Of a stretch of DNA of 33,639 nucleotides, positions 13,946-21,192 are shown one piece after another (position 1 is the stretch's first letter; each line of letters opens with the position of its first letter). Under the pieces are notes generated by a model that was not told the origin of the DNA, searched no databases, and was given only the letters and a program-made list of their open reading frames with translations. The position numbers and the translations under genes were made by a program. This stretch comes from Glycomyces lechevalierae (lineage in GTDB: Bacteria; Actinomycetota; Actinomycetes; Mycobacteriales; Micromonosporaceae): the NCBI RefSeq assembly GCF_027622945.1, contig NZ_JAPZVQ010000009.1, positions 17,453 through 51,091 of the forward strand. The letters are read 5' to 3'.

Positions 13946-15139
13946 CTAGAAGCCGAGGCGGCCGTAGTCGCCGAAGGCCTTCTCGACGTCGTCGAGTTCG
14001 ATCCCGTAGCGCGACAGGTGGTATTCGTGGGCGCGGCGCATCCCCGGGCGGGCCAGGACCTGCTCGAGGTTGGCCTCCTCCGTCTCGGTCCAGTCCATGC
14101 CGAGCCGCGCGAACAGCTTCGGCATCAGACCGTGCGGGTCGGCCGTGAACGAGTGGTACGGCACGTCGACGAAGCGCTCGCGCGAGGCCGCCGAACGCAC
14201 CGCGCGCGCCTGCGCCACGCCTTTGCCGAAGATGTCGAGCCATTCGGGGCCGATCTTCGAGGCGTCGTACGTGCGGTGGTGCAGTGCCCGCCCGGTCTCC
14301 ACAAGGGAGCACCAGGAGCCCATGACGGTCGAGGGGTCGCGGTGCATCCACACGATCGTCGCGTCGTCGAAGACCTTGAGCAGCACATCGAGGTTGAACA
14401 GGTGGAACGGCGACTTGAGGACCCAGCGCCGGCGCGGCTGGTGCCACTGCAGCACCTGGAGGACGCGTTTGAGGTGCACGTAGTCCTCGGTGTAGTCGCG
14501 CTCGTCGACCCAGCGGCGGTAGGCGGGCATCGCCGCGCGGGTGATGAACTGGTACCCGTGCGGCAGCGCGAACACGCACTCTTCGGGCTGCAGCGCGTTC
14601 ATCGGGTGGATGAGGTCCCACACCGGGGAGGCCTTGCTCGCGAGGGACGCCATCGTCTGGGCGTCCTTGATGAGCTTGTCCCGCAGCTTCGGGTCGATGT
14701 CGCCGCGGTGGGTGTTCATGAGCTCCCACATGAGCGGGGCCCGGTTGCCCTCGGGCTGGATGAGGATCTTGTGCGTGACGGTGGTGGCCGTGCGGGGCAG
14801 GCCGACGACCACGATGGGGCGCTCGATCGGCTCAAGCGCGATCTCGGGGTGCTCGGCGATGAGGCGCTCGACGCGCAGGTGGTTGGTCATGCGGCGGGTC
14901 AGGTCGTCGATGAAGCCCTGCCAGCCGACCATGGAGAGCGTGTCCTGCTTGGCGACCTCGCGGAGGAGGAAGCGGTACGAGTCGACGAACTCCCGCGCCA
15001 CGGCCGAATCGGCTTCGGCCTGATGCTCGGCGCGGTGGACCATGCGGTCGAAGACACTGTCCACTCGGGAGCGCTGGGACGATACCCGTGGCGCGCTGAT
15101 GGTGTTGACGGCGGTGAGCCAGCGGGCGGTGCGACGCAT
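13946..15139 (-). CDS. Sulfotransferase family protein
   Basis: A 397-residue PAPS-dependent sulfotransferase of the Sulfotransfer_3 type. The 5'-phosphosulfate loop is VVGLPRTATT (about 111-120; the usual form is PRTGTT, so Gly is replaced by Ala). The 3'-phosphate motif is seen as WMHRDPSTVMGSWCSL near residue 265, and WVLKSPFHLFNLDVL precedes it as is usual. AGGA lies a few bases before the ATG at 15139. The acceptor (glycan, lipid or small molecule) is not readable; no PAPS synthesis genes are in view. It is divergent from the kinase-like gene, and an open frame extending to 15832 is a shadow of that gene. Confidence 0.87.
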   Translation of the reverse strand: MRRTARWLTAVNTISAPRVSSQRSRVDSVFDRMVHRAEHQAEADSAVAREFVDSYRFLLREVAKQDTLSMVGWQGFIDDLTRRMTNHLRVERLIAEHPEIALEPIERPIVVVGLPRTATTVTHKILIQPEGNRAPLMWELMNTHRGDIDPKLRDKLIKDAQTMASLASKASPVWDLIHPMNALQPEECVFALPHGYQFITRAAMPAYRRWVDERDYTEDYVHLKRVLQVLQWHQPRRRWVLKSPFHLFNLDVLLKVFDDATIVWMHRDPSTVMGSWCSLVETGRALHHRTYDASKIGPEWLDIFGKGVAQARAVRSAASRERFVDVPYHSFTADPHGLMPKLFARLGMDWTETEEANLEQVLARPGMRRAHEYHLSRYGIELDDVEKAFGDYGRLGF

Positions 15140-15220
15140 GGGTCCTCCAGACCAAAGGGGTTCCAACACGAAGAGTTTTTCATGCCCGGTCGGCCGTTCG
15201 CCTTCCGCTACATTGGGTTC

Positions 15221-16132
15221 GTGGAAGAAGCCCCCGACCTCGAACGCCTGCGCCTGCTGCCCGAGCTCATCGAGCACCAGCGCGTGCGCACCACCCCGGT
15301 GAAGGCGAGCGACTTCGCGATGCCGCTGACCGAGCCGCGCCCGTGCCGGGCGACCGCCCAGCGCCTCACCTTCGACGACGGCACCCACCTGTTCGCCAAG
15401 CTCGCCGAGCACGCACCCGACGATTACCTTGCGGCCGAAGCGAACGGACTGCGGTGGCTGCGCGAGGCCACCCCCGCGGCCGTCCCGCTCCTGTACGCCG
15501 ACGAGCGGCTGCTCGTCGAGCCGTGGATCGAACCGGCCGCGCCGACCCGCGAGCACGCCGAGGAGCTGGGCCGCGAGCTCGCGGCCATGCACGACGCCGG
15601 CGCGGACCGGTTCGGGGCGCCCTGGCACGGCTATATCGGCGAGACGTTCATGGACAACGAGGAAGCCGAAGGCTCGTGGGCGGAGTGGTACGGCGCCAAG
15701 CGGATCGAGCCGTACCTGAAGCCCTCCCGCGACAACGGCGCGCTCGACGCGGCCGACGTGGCCGCCCTCGAAGCCCTGGCCGCGCGCCTGCCCGAGCTCG
15801 CCGGACCCGAGGAGCCGCCCGCGCGCACCCACGGCGACCTATGGTGGGGCAACGTGCACTGGGGCGCCGAACGGGCCTGGATCATCGACCCCGCCGCGCA
15901 CGGCGGGCACCGCGAGACCGACCTGGCGAACCTGCGCCTCTGGGGCGGCGTGCCGATGTTCGAGACCGTCATCGCCGGGTACACCGAGGTGCGGCCGCTC
16001 GCCGACGGCTGGGAGGAGCGGACGCCGCTCCACCACCTGTTCCCGCTCCTGGTCCACACGACGCTCTTCGGGCGCGCGTATCGTGACCAATTGCTGGGAA
16101 ACGTGTCTCACTTTACGAAACTGTCATATTGA
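15221..16132 (+). CDS. Fructosamine kinase / phosphotransferase family protein
   Basis: A 303-residue protein of the fructosamine kinase/aminoglycoside phosphotransferase fold. Seen: the Lys-containing strand THLFAKLAEH, the helix Glu region EANGLRWLRE, the inhibitor/hinge stretch LLVEPWIEP, the catalytic loop HGDLWWGNV (Asp and Asn) and the metal-binding WIIDPAAHGGHRETDLA. The family phosphorylates ketosamines (deglycation) or related amines. I favour the GTG at 15221 because a -10 box TACATT ends 6 bases before it, the spacing expected for a leaderless transcript; the alternative ATG at 15182 adds 13 residues but has only a poor ribosome site. Open frame upstream is antisense to the sulfotransferase. 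It ends 17 bp before moaA. Confidence 0.82.
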   Translation: MEEAPDLERLRLLPELIEHQRVRTTPVKASDFAMPLTEPRPCRATAQRLTFDDGTHLFAKLAEHAPDDYLAAEANGLRWLREATPAAVPLLYADERLLVEPWIEPAAPTREHAEELGRELAAMHDAGADRFGAPWHGYIGETFMDNEEAEGSWAEWYGAKRIEPYLKPSRDNGALDAADVAALEALAARLPELAGPEEPPARTHGDLWWGNVHWGAERAWIIDPAAHGGHRETDLANLRLWGGVPMFETVIAGYTEVRPLADGWEERTPLHHLFPLLVHTTLFGRAYRDQLLGNVSHFTKLSY

Positions 16133-16137
16133 CGAAC

Positions 16138-16149
16138 TAGGCTCGACGC
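16138..16149 (+). promoter_or_regulatory. Leaderless-type -10 box of moaA
   Basis: TAGGCT (16138-16143) fits TANNNT and is followed by 6 bases and then the moaA ATG, so transcription would begin at or next to the start codon. It starts 5 bases after the stop codon of the upstream kinase-like gene, so moaA need not depend on read-through. Confidence 0.5.
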
Positions 16150-17190
16150 ATGGCAGCACCGACTCCGACCCAGGGGACCGCGGACTCACCGTCCGCGGCG
16201 CCGGGCCTGCGCGACCGGCACGGGCGCACCGCCACCGACCTGCGCGTCTCCCTCACCGACAGGTGCAACCTCCGCTGCACCTACTGCATGCCCGAAGCGG
16301 GGCTGCCGTGGCTGCCCAAACCCGAGCTGCTCACGGATGACGAGGTCTCGCGCCTCGTCGGCATCGCCGTCCGCGACCTCGGCGTCAACGAGGTGCGCTT
16401 CACCGGCGGCGAACCGCTCCTGCGCCCCGGCCTCGTCGACATCGTCGCCGCCGCCGCCGCCCTCGCACCGCGCCCCGAGATCTCCCTGACCACCAACGCG
16501 ATCGGCCTCGAACGCCTCGCCGGCCCGCTGGTCGACGCCGGACTCGACCGCGTCAACGTCTCCCTCGACACCCTGGACCCGGGCACGTTCAAGGAACTCG
16601 CCAAACGCGACCGCCTCGCCGCCACCCTGCGCGGCATCGAAGGCGCGGCCGCGGCCGGACTCGCGCCCGTGAAACTCAACACGGTGCTCATGCGCGGCGT
16701 CAACGACGCCGAGGCCCCCGCACTGCTGCGCTTCGCGATCGCGCACGGCTACCAGCTGCGGTTCATCGAGCAGATGCCGCTCGACGCCGCCGGCGTCTGG
16801 CGCCGCGACGAGATGGTCACCGCCGCCGAGATCCTCGCGGCCCTCAAAGCCGAGTTCGACCTGGTCCCCGACCCCGCGCACCGCGGCTCCGCGCCCGCCG
16901 AGACCTGGCTCGTCGACGGCGGCCCCGCGAAAGTGGGCGTCATCGGCTCGGTCACCCGCCCGTTCTGCGGCGACTGCGACCGCACCCGGCTCACCGCCGA
17001 CGGCCAGGTGCGCAACTGCCTCTTCGCGCGCGGCGAGACCGACCTGCGCGGACTCCTGCGCGACGGCGCCTCGGACGCCGAGGTCGGCGCACGCTGGCGC
17101 GAGGCCATGTGGGGCAAGCTCCCCGGCCACGGCATCGACGACCCGTCGTTCCTGCAGCCGGCCCGCCCGATGTCCGCGATCGGAGGATGA
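16150..17190 (+). CDS. moaA: GTP 3',8-cyclase (molybdenum cofactor biosynthesis protein A)
   Basis: A 346-residue radical-SAM enzyme that makes the first intermediate of molybdopterin from GTP. Two iron-sulfur sites are visible: CNLRCTYC at residues 39-46 (CxxxCxxC) and the C-terminal CGDC followed by RNCLF. FTGGEPLLRPGL is the SAM-binding GGE motif. The C-terminal end is Gly-Gly (SAIGG), the essential MoaA tail. The stop overlaps the moaD start by ATGA. The remaining cofactor genes (moaC, moaE, moeA) are not in this window. Confidence 0.95.
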   Translation: MAAPTPTQGTADSPSAAPGLRDRHGRTATDLRVSLTDRCNLRCTYCMPEAGLPWLPKPELLTDDEVSRLVGIAVRDLGVNEVRFTGGEPLLRPGLVDIVAAAAALAPRPEISLTTNAIGLERLAGPLVDAGLDRVNVSLDTLDPGTFKELAKRDRLAATLRGIEGAAAAGLAPVKLNTVLMRGVNDAEAPALLRFAIAHGYQLRFIEQMPLDAAGVWRRDEMVTAAEILAALKAEFDLVPDPAHRGSAPAETWLVDGGPAKVGVIGSVTRPFCGDCDRTRLTADGQVRNCLFARGETDLRGLLRDGASDAEVGARWREAMWGKLPGHGIDDPSFLQPARPMSAIGG

Positions 17191-17432
17191 ACGTGGTGAC
17201 CGTGCGGTACTTCGCGGGAGCGAAGGCGGCCGCGGGGATCGGCGAAGAGCAGGTGGCCGCCGCCGACGTCGCGGAATTGAAGGCGGTGCTCGGGCAGCGG
17301 CACGGCCCGGTGCTCCACAAGGTGCTCTCGGCCTCGACGCTGCTGGTCGACGGCCTCGCCGCGAAGGATCCGGCGACCGTGCTCCCGGCAGGGGTCACGG
17401 TGGAGGTGCTGCCCCCGTTCGCGGGCGGGTGA
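17187..17432 (+). CDS. moaD: Molybdopterin synthase sulfur-carrier subunit
   Basis: An 81-residue ubiquitin-like protein. It begins with the VTVRYFAGAK strand and ends PPFAGG, the C-terminal Gly-Gly that is adenylylated and converted to a thiocarboxylate for transfer of sulfur to the pterin precursor with MoaE. GGAGG runs straight into the ATG (17187), which overlaps the moaA stop by ATGA; the GTG at 17193 or 17196, with better spacing from GGAGG, is a plausible true start. Confidence 0.9.
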   Translation: MNVVTVRYFAGAKAAAGIGEEQVAAADVAELKAVLGQRHGPVLHKVLSASTLLVDGLAAKDPATVLPAGVTVEVLPPFAGG

Positions 17433-17565
17433 GGCCGTGACGCGCGGGCGGAGCGGGGCGTGCGCGGGCACGCCGATTCGCGAGGAGGATTCCCGGTTCA
17501 GGGCGCGACCCGCCCGGGCGGGAGCCGCTTCGGGGGTCGTGCCGTCTGTCTGCGAGGATGCATAG

Positions 17566-18765
17566 GTGCGCCGTCCTGATGAACGCAAGCAACCGCAGGT
17601 GGCGTCCCCGCTGTTCGAGATCTCGGCCGGCATGCGGACCACCGCCGAGCGGCGCCGCCGCTCGCACCGGTCCCACCACTCCAGGTACGCCCGCGAAGCC
17701 GTGCCCATGCCCGAACCGGCGTTGACGACCCGGACGCCTGACCCGTGGCTGGAGTCAGCGCCCCTGCTCACGGGCATGGACGAGGTCGGCGCGGGCCTAC
17801 TCGACTCCCTGGACGCCATGCAGCGCGTCGCCGCCTCCGCCGGACGCGGCCCGCTGCTCATCAACGCCTCCCCCGGGACCGGCAAGACGCACCTGCTCAT
17901 CCGCCGCGTCGCCTACCTCGTGCAGGAACTGGGCGTGCCCGCCCGCCAGTGCCTGGTCCTCGCCGCCTCGGCGCCCGGCGCGGCCCGCATCCGCCGCGAA
18001 CTGGGCGCGCTCATCGGCCGCGAGGCCGCCTCGATCACCATCGCCGAGTTCGACGACTTCGCCGCCGCGAGCCCGCCCGAACTGGGCCACGTCTTCATCG
18101 ACGACCTGCCGCGCATGCCGATGCGGCTGTTCCGCCAGGTCACCGAGCACCGCGGGGCCGAAGCGGACATCACCGCCACCGGCGACCCCGACTCGGCCCT
18201 CGTCTCCGGCGAGCCGGCCGCGTTCGCGGCCTTCGCGGAGCAGTTCCCGCAGGCGCACGTCATGCGGCTCTCGCGCAACCACCGCAGCCCGGCCGCCGTG
18301 CTCGTCGCCGCGTCGCAGGTGATCGAGCCGATCAGCCGCGTCCCCGGCCGGCTCGTGCAGCCCGAGCGCCCCGCGCTCGAAGGCTCGGGGATCGGCCGCT
18401 GCTTCGCGGTCGACGACGAGGACGAGAAGCGGTTCGTGGAGGACCTGACCGACCGTCTCGTCGAGCTCGGCGTCGCGCCGGAGGACTTCGCGGTGATCGG
18501 CCCGGACGGCATGAGCGTCGCCGAAGCCGCCGACGGCGAGTTCCGGGTGGTGTGCCTCACCGGGATGACCGCGGAGGCCTGGCCGAACACGGCCGCGGCC
18601 CGCCGCGAGCTGTACGTCGCGCTCGGACGCACCCGCGATCTCGCCTACGTGAGCCATACCGGCGCGGGATCGCCGCTGCTGGCCGATGTGGACCAAGGGC
18701 TCTTCAGTCCATTCGGGATGGTGCCGCAAGACCGTTCGGGCCCTGAGCAGCCGCGACTGCTGTGA
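17566..18765 (+). CDS. Minimal UvrD-like superfamily 1 ATPase
   Basis: A 399-residue protein with the ATPase core of a superfamily 1A helicase but without room for the 1B and 2B subdomains. Seen in order: a basic N-terminal tail; Walker A ASPGTGKTHLL (about 101-111); a Walker B-like HVFIDDLPRM (175-184; Asp-Asp where helicases have DEXQ); motif III ITATGDPDSAL (202-212); motif IV LSRNHRSP (235-242; usual form NYRS); a degenerate motif V region RVVCLTGMTAEAW; and motif VI YVALGRTRDLAYV (350-362). Full UvrD/PcrA proteins are about twice as long. It may have lost unwinding and work as a DNA-dependent ATPase or switch. The GTG at 17566 has AGGA about 8 bases upstream; an ATG at 17632 is an alternative. 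Confidence 0.7.
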   Translation: MRRPDERKQPQVASPLFEISAGMRTTAERRRRSHRSHHSRYAREAVPMPEPALTTRTPDPWLESAPLLTGMDEVGAGLLDSLDAMQRVAASAGRGPLLINASPGTGKTHLLIRRVAYLVQELGVPARQCLVLAASAPGAARIRRELGALIGREAASITIAEFDDFAAASPPELGHVFIDDLPRMPMRLFRQVTEHRGAEADITATGDPDSALVSGEPAAFAAFAEQFPQAHVMRLSRNHRSPAAVLVAASQVIEPISRVPGRLVQPERPALEGSGIGRCFAVDDEDEKRFVEDLTDRLVELGVAPEDFAVIGPDGMSVAEAADGEFRVVCLTGMTAEAWPNTAAARRELYVALGRTRDLAYVSHTGAGSPLLADVDQGLFSPFGMVPQDRSGPEQPRLL

Positions 18766-18875
18766 GGCCGCGAGCGGGAGCCGAGCCGAGTTCCCACGCG
18801 ATGACAGGCGTATGGGCCACAATAGTCGGGTAACCGCACTCTGACGCTGAGCGCATCCGCGCGCTGGGAGGCCCG

Positions 18876-20228
18876 ATGGAGCACACCGAAGAGGACACCG
18901 TTCCTCTGCACCGGCCGGATGCTCCAGGGTGGTCTCCGTTCGCACCGCCTGAAGTGAACGAGCAGTACCGTCACGCGTCTTCGGAAGTGCACGACCAGCA
19001 CAGCGCCCCTGAGGACGTCATGAACCAGCCGTACACCGCCGGTCCCGAATCGGTCCGCAACCCCCGCCAGGGCGACCACGTGCCGAGCGCCGCGCCGCCG
19101 CCCGCGACCGCGATGCCCGGCGGCGAGCCCGCGCCGTACCAGTCGCAGCAGGGCGAGGCCTGGCCCGCGCCGCCGGCGCCGTCCGAGGCGCCCGTGCCGA
19201 GCCGCCAGTTCGCAGGACCCGTGGACGCGCCGCAGACGCCGCCCGCGCACGTCCCCGTCCCGGTGTTCCCCGACCACGCCGGCGCGCTCGAACGCCTCGG
19301 CGTGACCGCCGACGACTTCTCGTCCCGCCGGGTCGTGCCGCCGCGCCCGCCCGTGGCCGAGACCGGCCTGCGCGGCGCGCTCCACCGGTTCAGCCTCGGC
19401 ATGGTCGCCCTGCCGCCCGGCCCGCGCGAACGCGCCCGCCAGCGCGCGGTCGACACCGTGCGCCGCAACTTCGGGGGCCTGCGGCAGATCACCGTCGTCA
19501 ACCCGAAGGGCGGCGCGGGCAAGACCGTCGCGGTCCTCATGCTGGCCATGACGTTCGGCCGCCACCGCGGCGGCTATGTGCTGGCCTGGGACAACAACGA
19601 GACGCAGGGGACGCTGGGCATGCGCGCCCAGCAGGACTTCCACGTCCGTACCGTTCGCGATCTGCTGCGGGACCTCGACCACTTCCGGGGCCCGACCGGG
19701 CGCATCGGCGACCTCTCGCAGTACGTGCGGGCCCAGGGCGGTGCGATGTTCGACGTGCTCGCCTCGGACGAGTCGGCGACGGCCGGGGAGATGCTGACCT
19801 CGCAGGCGTTCGGCGATCTGCGTGAAGCGGTCTCGCGGTTCTACAAGCTCATCGTCGTGGACACCGGCAACAACGTGCGGGCGGCGAACTGGCAGTCGGC
19901 GATCGACGCGACCGACCAGCTGGTGGTGACGATGTCGGCCCGGAACGACTCGGCGGAGACCGCCGCGCGGATGCTCGACCATCTGGAGCAGACCGGCCGC
20001 CGCGACCTGGTGCGCGGCGCGGTGTCGGTGGTGTCGATGCCCGCCCACCGCAAGGACGTGGACCTGCCGGCGGTGCAGCGGCACTTCGCGGCCCGCACAC
20101 GGGCGGTCCTGCTGGCGCCGTACGAGAAGCTGCTCGACTCGGGCGAGCCGATCCGCTACGACTCGTTGAGCAAGGCGTCGTCGGCGGCCTGGCTGCGGAT
20201 CTCCTCGGCGGTCGCCGAGGGCCTGTAG
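18876..20228 (+). CDS. EspI-like ParA/MinD-family ATPase with a disordered N-terminus
   Basis: A 450-residue protein. The first 200 or so residues are low-complexity, rich in Pro, Ala, Glu and Gln, and predicted disordered by eye. The C-terminal half is a ParA/MinD ATPase: QITVVNPKGGAGKTVAV with the deviant Walker A KGGAGKT (211-217), DNNETQGTLG as the switch region, and YKLIVVDTGNN as Walker B. The combination of a long Pro-rich head and this type of ATPase matches EspI and related ATPases that accompany ESX/type VII secretion systems. No ESX core gene is in the window, although a WXG/EspC-like protein is encoded at 29215-30477. GGGAGG lies 5 bases before the ATG. The last 73 bases overlap the convergent TetR gene. 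A chromosome- or plasmid-partitioning role is the alternative, but no parB or parS is seen. Confidence 0.75.
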   Translation: MEHTEEDTVPLHRPDAPGWSPFAPPEVNEQYRHASSEVHDQHSAPEDVMNQPYTAGPESVRNPRQGDHVPSAAPPPATAMPGGEPAPYQSQQGEAWPAPPAPSEAPVPSRQFAGPVDAPQTPPAHVPVPVFPDHAGALERLGVTADDFSSRRVVPPRPPVAETGLRGALHRFSLGMVALPPGPRERARQRAVDTVRRNFGGLRQITVVNPKGGAGKTVAVLMLAMTFGRHRGGYVLAWDNNETQGTLGMRAQQDFHVRTVRDLLRDLDHFRGPTGRIGDLSQYVRAQGGAMFDVLASDESATAGEMLTSQAFGDLREAVSRFYKLIVVDTGNNVRAANWQSAIDATDQLVVTMSARNDSAETAARMLDHLEQTGRRDLVRGAVSVVSMPAHRKDVDLPAVQRHFAARTRAVLLAPYEKLLDSGEPIRYDSLSKASSAAWLRISSAVAEGL

Positions 20229-20815
20229 GCCGCGATCAGCGCGACCATGCCGGCCGCGGCGTCGGCCAGGCGGCGGTCGTCCTCGTCGGCGTGGCCGAGG
20301 ACGAGCGCGCCCTGGACGAACACGAGGACGGTGCGGGCCAGCCGGTCGGGGTCGGCGTCGGGATCCATCTCGCCGCGCTCGACCGCCCGTGCCAGGATCG
20401 CGGCGAGATCGCGTTCGAGCTCGGTCCAGGCCTCCTGGACGCGGCGCATCGTGGCGGGGTCGTCGGCGAGCTCCACCGCGGCGCGCACGACGAAGCCGCC
20501 TTCCTTGGAGTGGCGGGCGACGACGTCGAGCAGGTCGCCGACGACGCGCGGCGCGTCCACCCGCTCGTCGTCCTTGCGCTCGAGGGCGCGATGGGCGATC
20601 GAGCGCAGCTCGGGCTCGGTGTCCTCCCGGTAGCGGCCCAGTGCCGTTATGTAGAGCTGGTGCTTGGAGCCGAAGGCGGCGTAGAGCCCGGCGCGGTTCA
20701 TGCCGGTCGCCGCGACGAGGTCCGACATGGAGGTGGCGGAGAACCCGCGCTCCAGGAAGACCCGTGTCGCAGCGCGCAGAACTCTGTCCAAATCGGCGTT
20801 CTTATTTCTGCTCAC
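20156..20815 (-). CDS. TetR-family transcriptional regulator, divergent from the B12 operon
   Basis: A 219-residue repressor. The N-terminal DNA-binding domain is clear: AATRVFLERGFSATSMSDLVAATGMNRAGLYAAFGSKHQLY (described by position, about residues 14-54 with the helix-turn-helix centred on TSMSDLVAATGMNRAGLY). The C-terminal ligand domain is helical and resembles the TetR_C group seen near efflux genes. I place the start at the GTG at 20815 because a promoter (-35 TTGACC, 18-bp spacer, -10 TACGGT) ends 7 bases before it, giving a leaderless mRNA; a GTG at 20824 is possible. It is divergent from the cobalamin riboswitch operon with a perfect palindrome between them. Its 3' end overlaps the EspI-like gene by 73 bases. 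The ligand is unknown. Confidence 0.88.
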   Translation of the reverse strand: MSRNKNADLDRVLRAATRVFLERGFSATSMSDLVAATGMNRAGLYAAFGSKHQLYITALGRYREDTEPELRSIAHRALERKDDERVDAPRVVGDLLDVVARHSKEGGFVVRAAVELADDPATMRRVQEAWTELERDLAAILARAVERGEMDPDADPDRLARTVLVFVQGALVLGHADEDDRRLADAAAGMVALIAAYRPSATAEEIRSQAADDALLNES

Positions 20816-20822
20816 GTTGTGC

Positions 20823-20852
20823 ACCGTATCGACACCCGGTGCTACGGGTCAA
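20823..20852 (-). promoter_or_regulatory. Leaderless promoter of the TetR gene
   Basis: On the minus strand: -35 TTGACC (20847-20852), an 18-bp spacer, and -10 TACGGT (20823-20828), then 7 bases to the GTG start at 20815. Spacing and sequence fit a housekeeping sigma promoter with transcription starting at the initiation codon. Confidence 0.6.
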
Positions 20853-20868
20853 TAACCGCAAGGCGAGA

Positions 20869-20893
20869 GTTCACTCGCGTGGCGCGAGTGAAC
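20869..20893. promoter_or_regulatory. Perfect palindrome, candidate TetR operator
   Basis: Two 11-bp arms, GTTCACTCGCG and CGCGAGTGAAC, flank a TGG centre. It lies upstream of the -35 box of the TetR gene and 24 bp upstream of the -35 of the B12 operon. There is no U run, so a terminator is unlikely. Size and symmetry fit a TetR-type binding site controlling both directions. Confidence 0.6.
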
Positions 20894-20917
20894 GGCTGCA
20901 CTGCGCGACCGGTCAGC

Positions 20918-20947
20918 TTGACACCCAGCGAATCCACCCGCGAGAAT
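20918..20947 (+). promoter_or_regulatory. Promoter of the riboswitch operon
   Basis: A perfect -35 TTGACA (20918-20923) is followed by 18 bp and a plausible -10 GAGAAT (20942-20947). Transcription would start around 20954, just before the first conserved part of the cobalamin riboswitch. Confidence 0.55.
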
Positions 20948-20951
20948 GAGG

Positions 20952-21098
20952 CCCAAACTGAACAGGCGCCAGGCGGGGGAAGTCCGGTGAAAGGCCGGCG
21001 CTGACCCGCAACGGTAGTCGCGGTTCGTAACTCGAACAACCGCCGAGCACCCTTCGATTCCGCTCGGTCCACCCGCGTGAGCCCGAATGCCCGCCGAC
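20952..21098 (+). ncRNA. Cobalamin riboswitch
   Basis: The conserved core is easy to read: CAGGCGCCAGGCGGGGGAAG, then CCGGTGAAAGGCCGGCGCTG and ACCCGCAACGGTAGTCGCGG (about 20963-21023), the central adenosylcobalamin-binding element. A variable helical region follows, then a 3' B12-box-like AGCCCGAATGCCCGCC at 21080-21095 (11 of 16 matches to AGCCAGGAGACCTGCC). It lies about 95 bases upstream of the first gene. By family precedent, binding of cobalamin would reduce expression of the downstream operon, which marks that operon as B12-related. Confidence 0.93.
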
Positions 21099-21115
21099 GC
21101 CATCCGAATTGTCAA

Positions 21116-21156
21116 CGCCTGTCGTGGTCTACAGGCGCTTGCGGCGCCGCCGCCTG
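21116..21156 (+). promoter_or_regulatory. Candidate riboswitch expression platform with two exclusive hairpins
   Basis: CGCCTGT (21116-21122) can pair perfectly with ACAGGCG (21131-21137). The same bases CAGGCG (21132-21137) can instead pair with CGCCTG (21151-21156), around a self-complementary GCGGCGCCGC. The two helices cannot coexist. The ribosome site AGGAAAGG follows at 21177-21184. How it would be masked is not obvious. Confidence 0.45.
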
Positions 21157-21192
21157 CCCGAAGACCCACTCGCTCTAGGAAAGGTCAGGCAA

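Noticed and set aside
14018..15180. Upstream extension of the kinase-like reading frame on the + strand
   Set aside because: It lies opposite the well-supported sulfotransferase gene and shows no family match.
21109..21192. TTG start for the toroid protein at 21109
   Set aside because: It begins within the riboswitch leader just after the B12 box and lacks a ribosome site. The TTG at 21193 has a strong one and starts a normal signal peptide.
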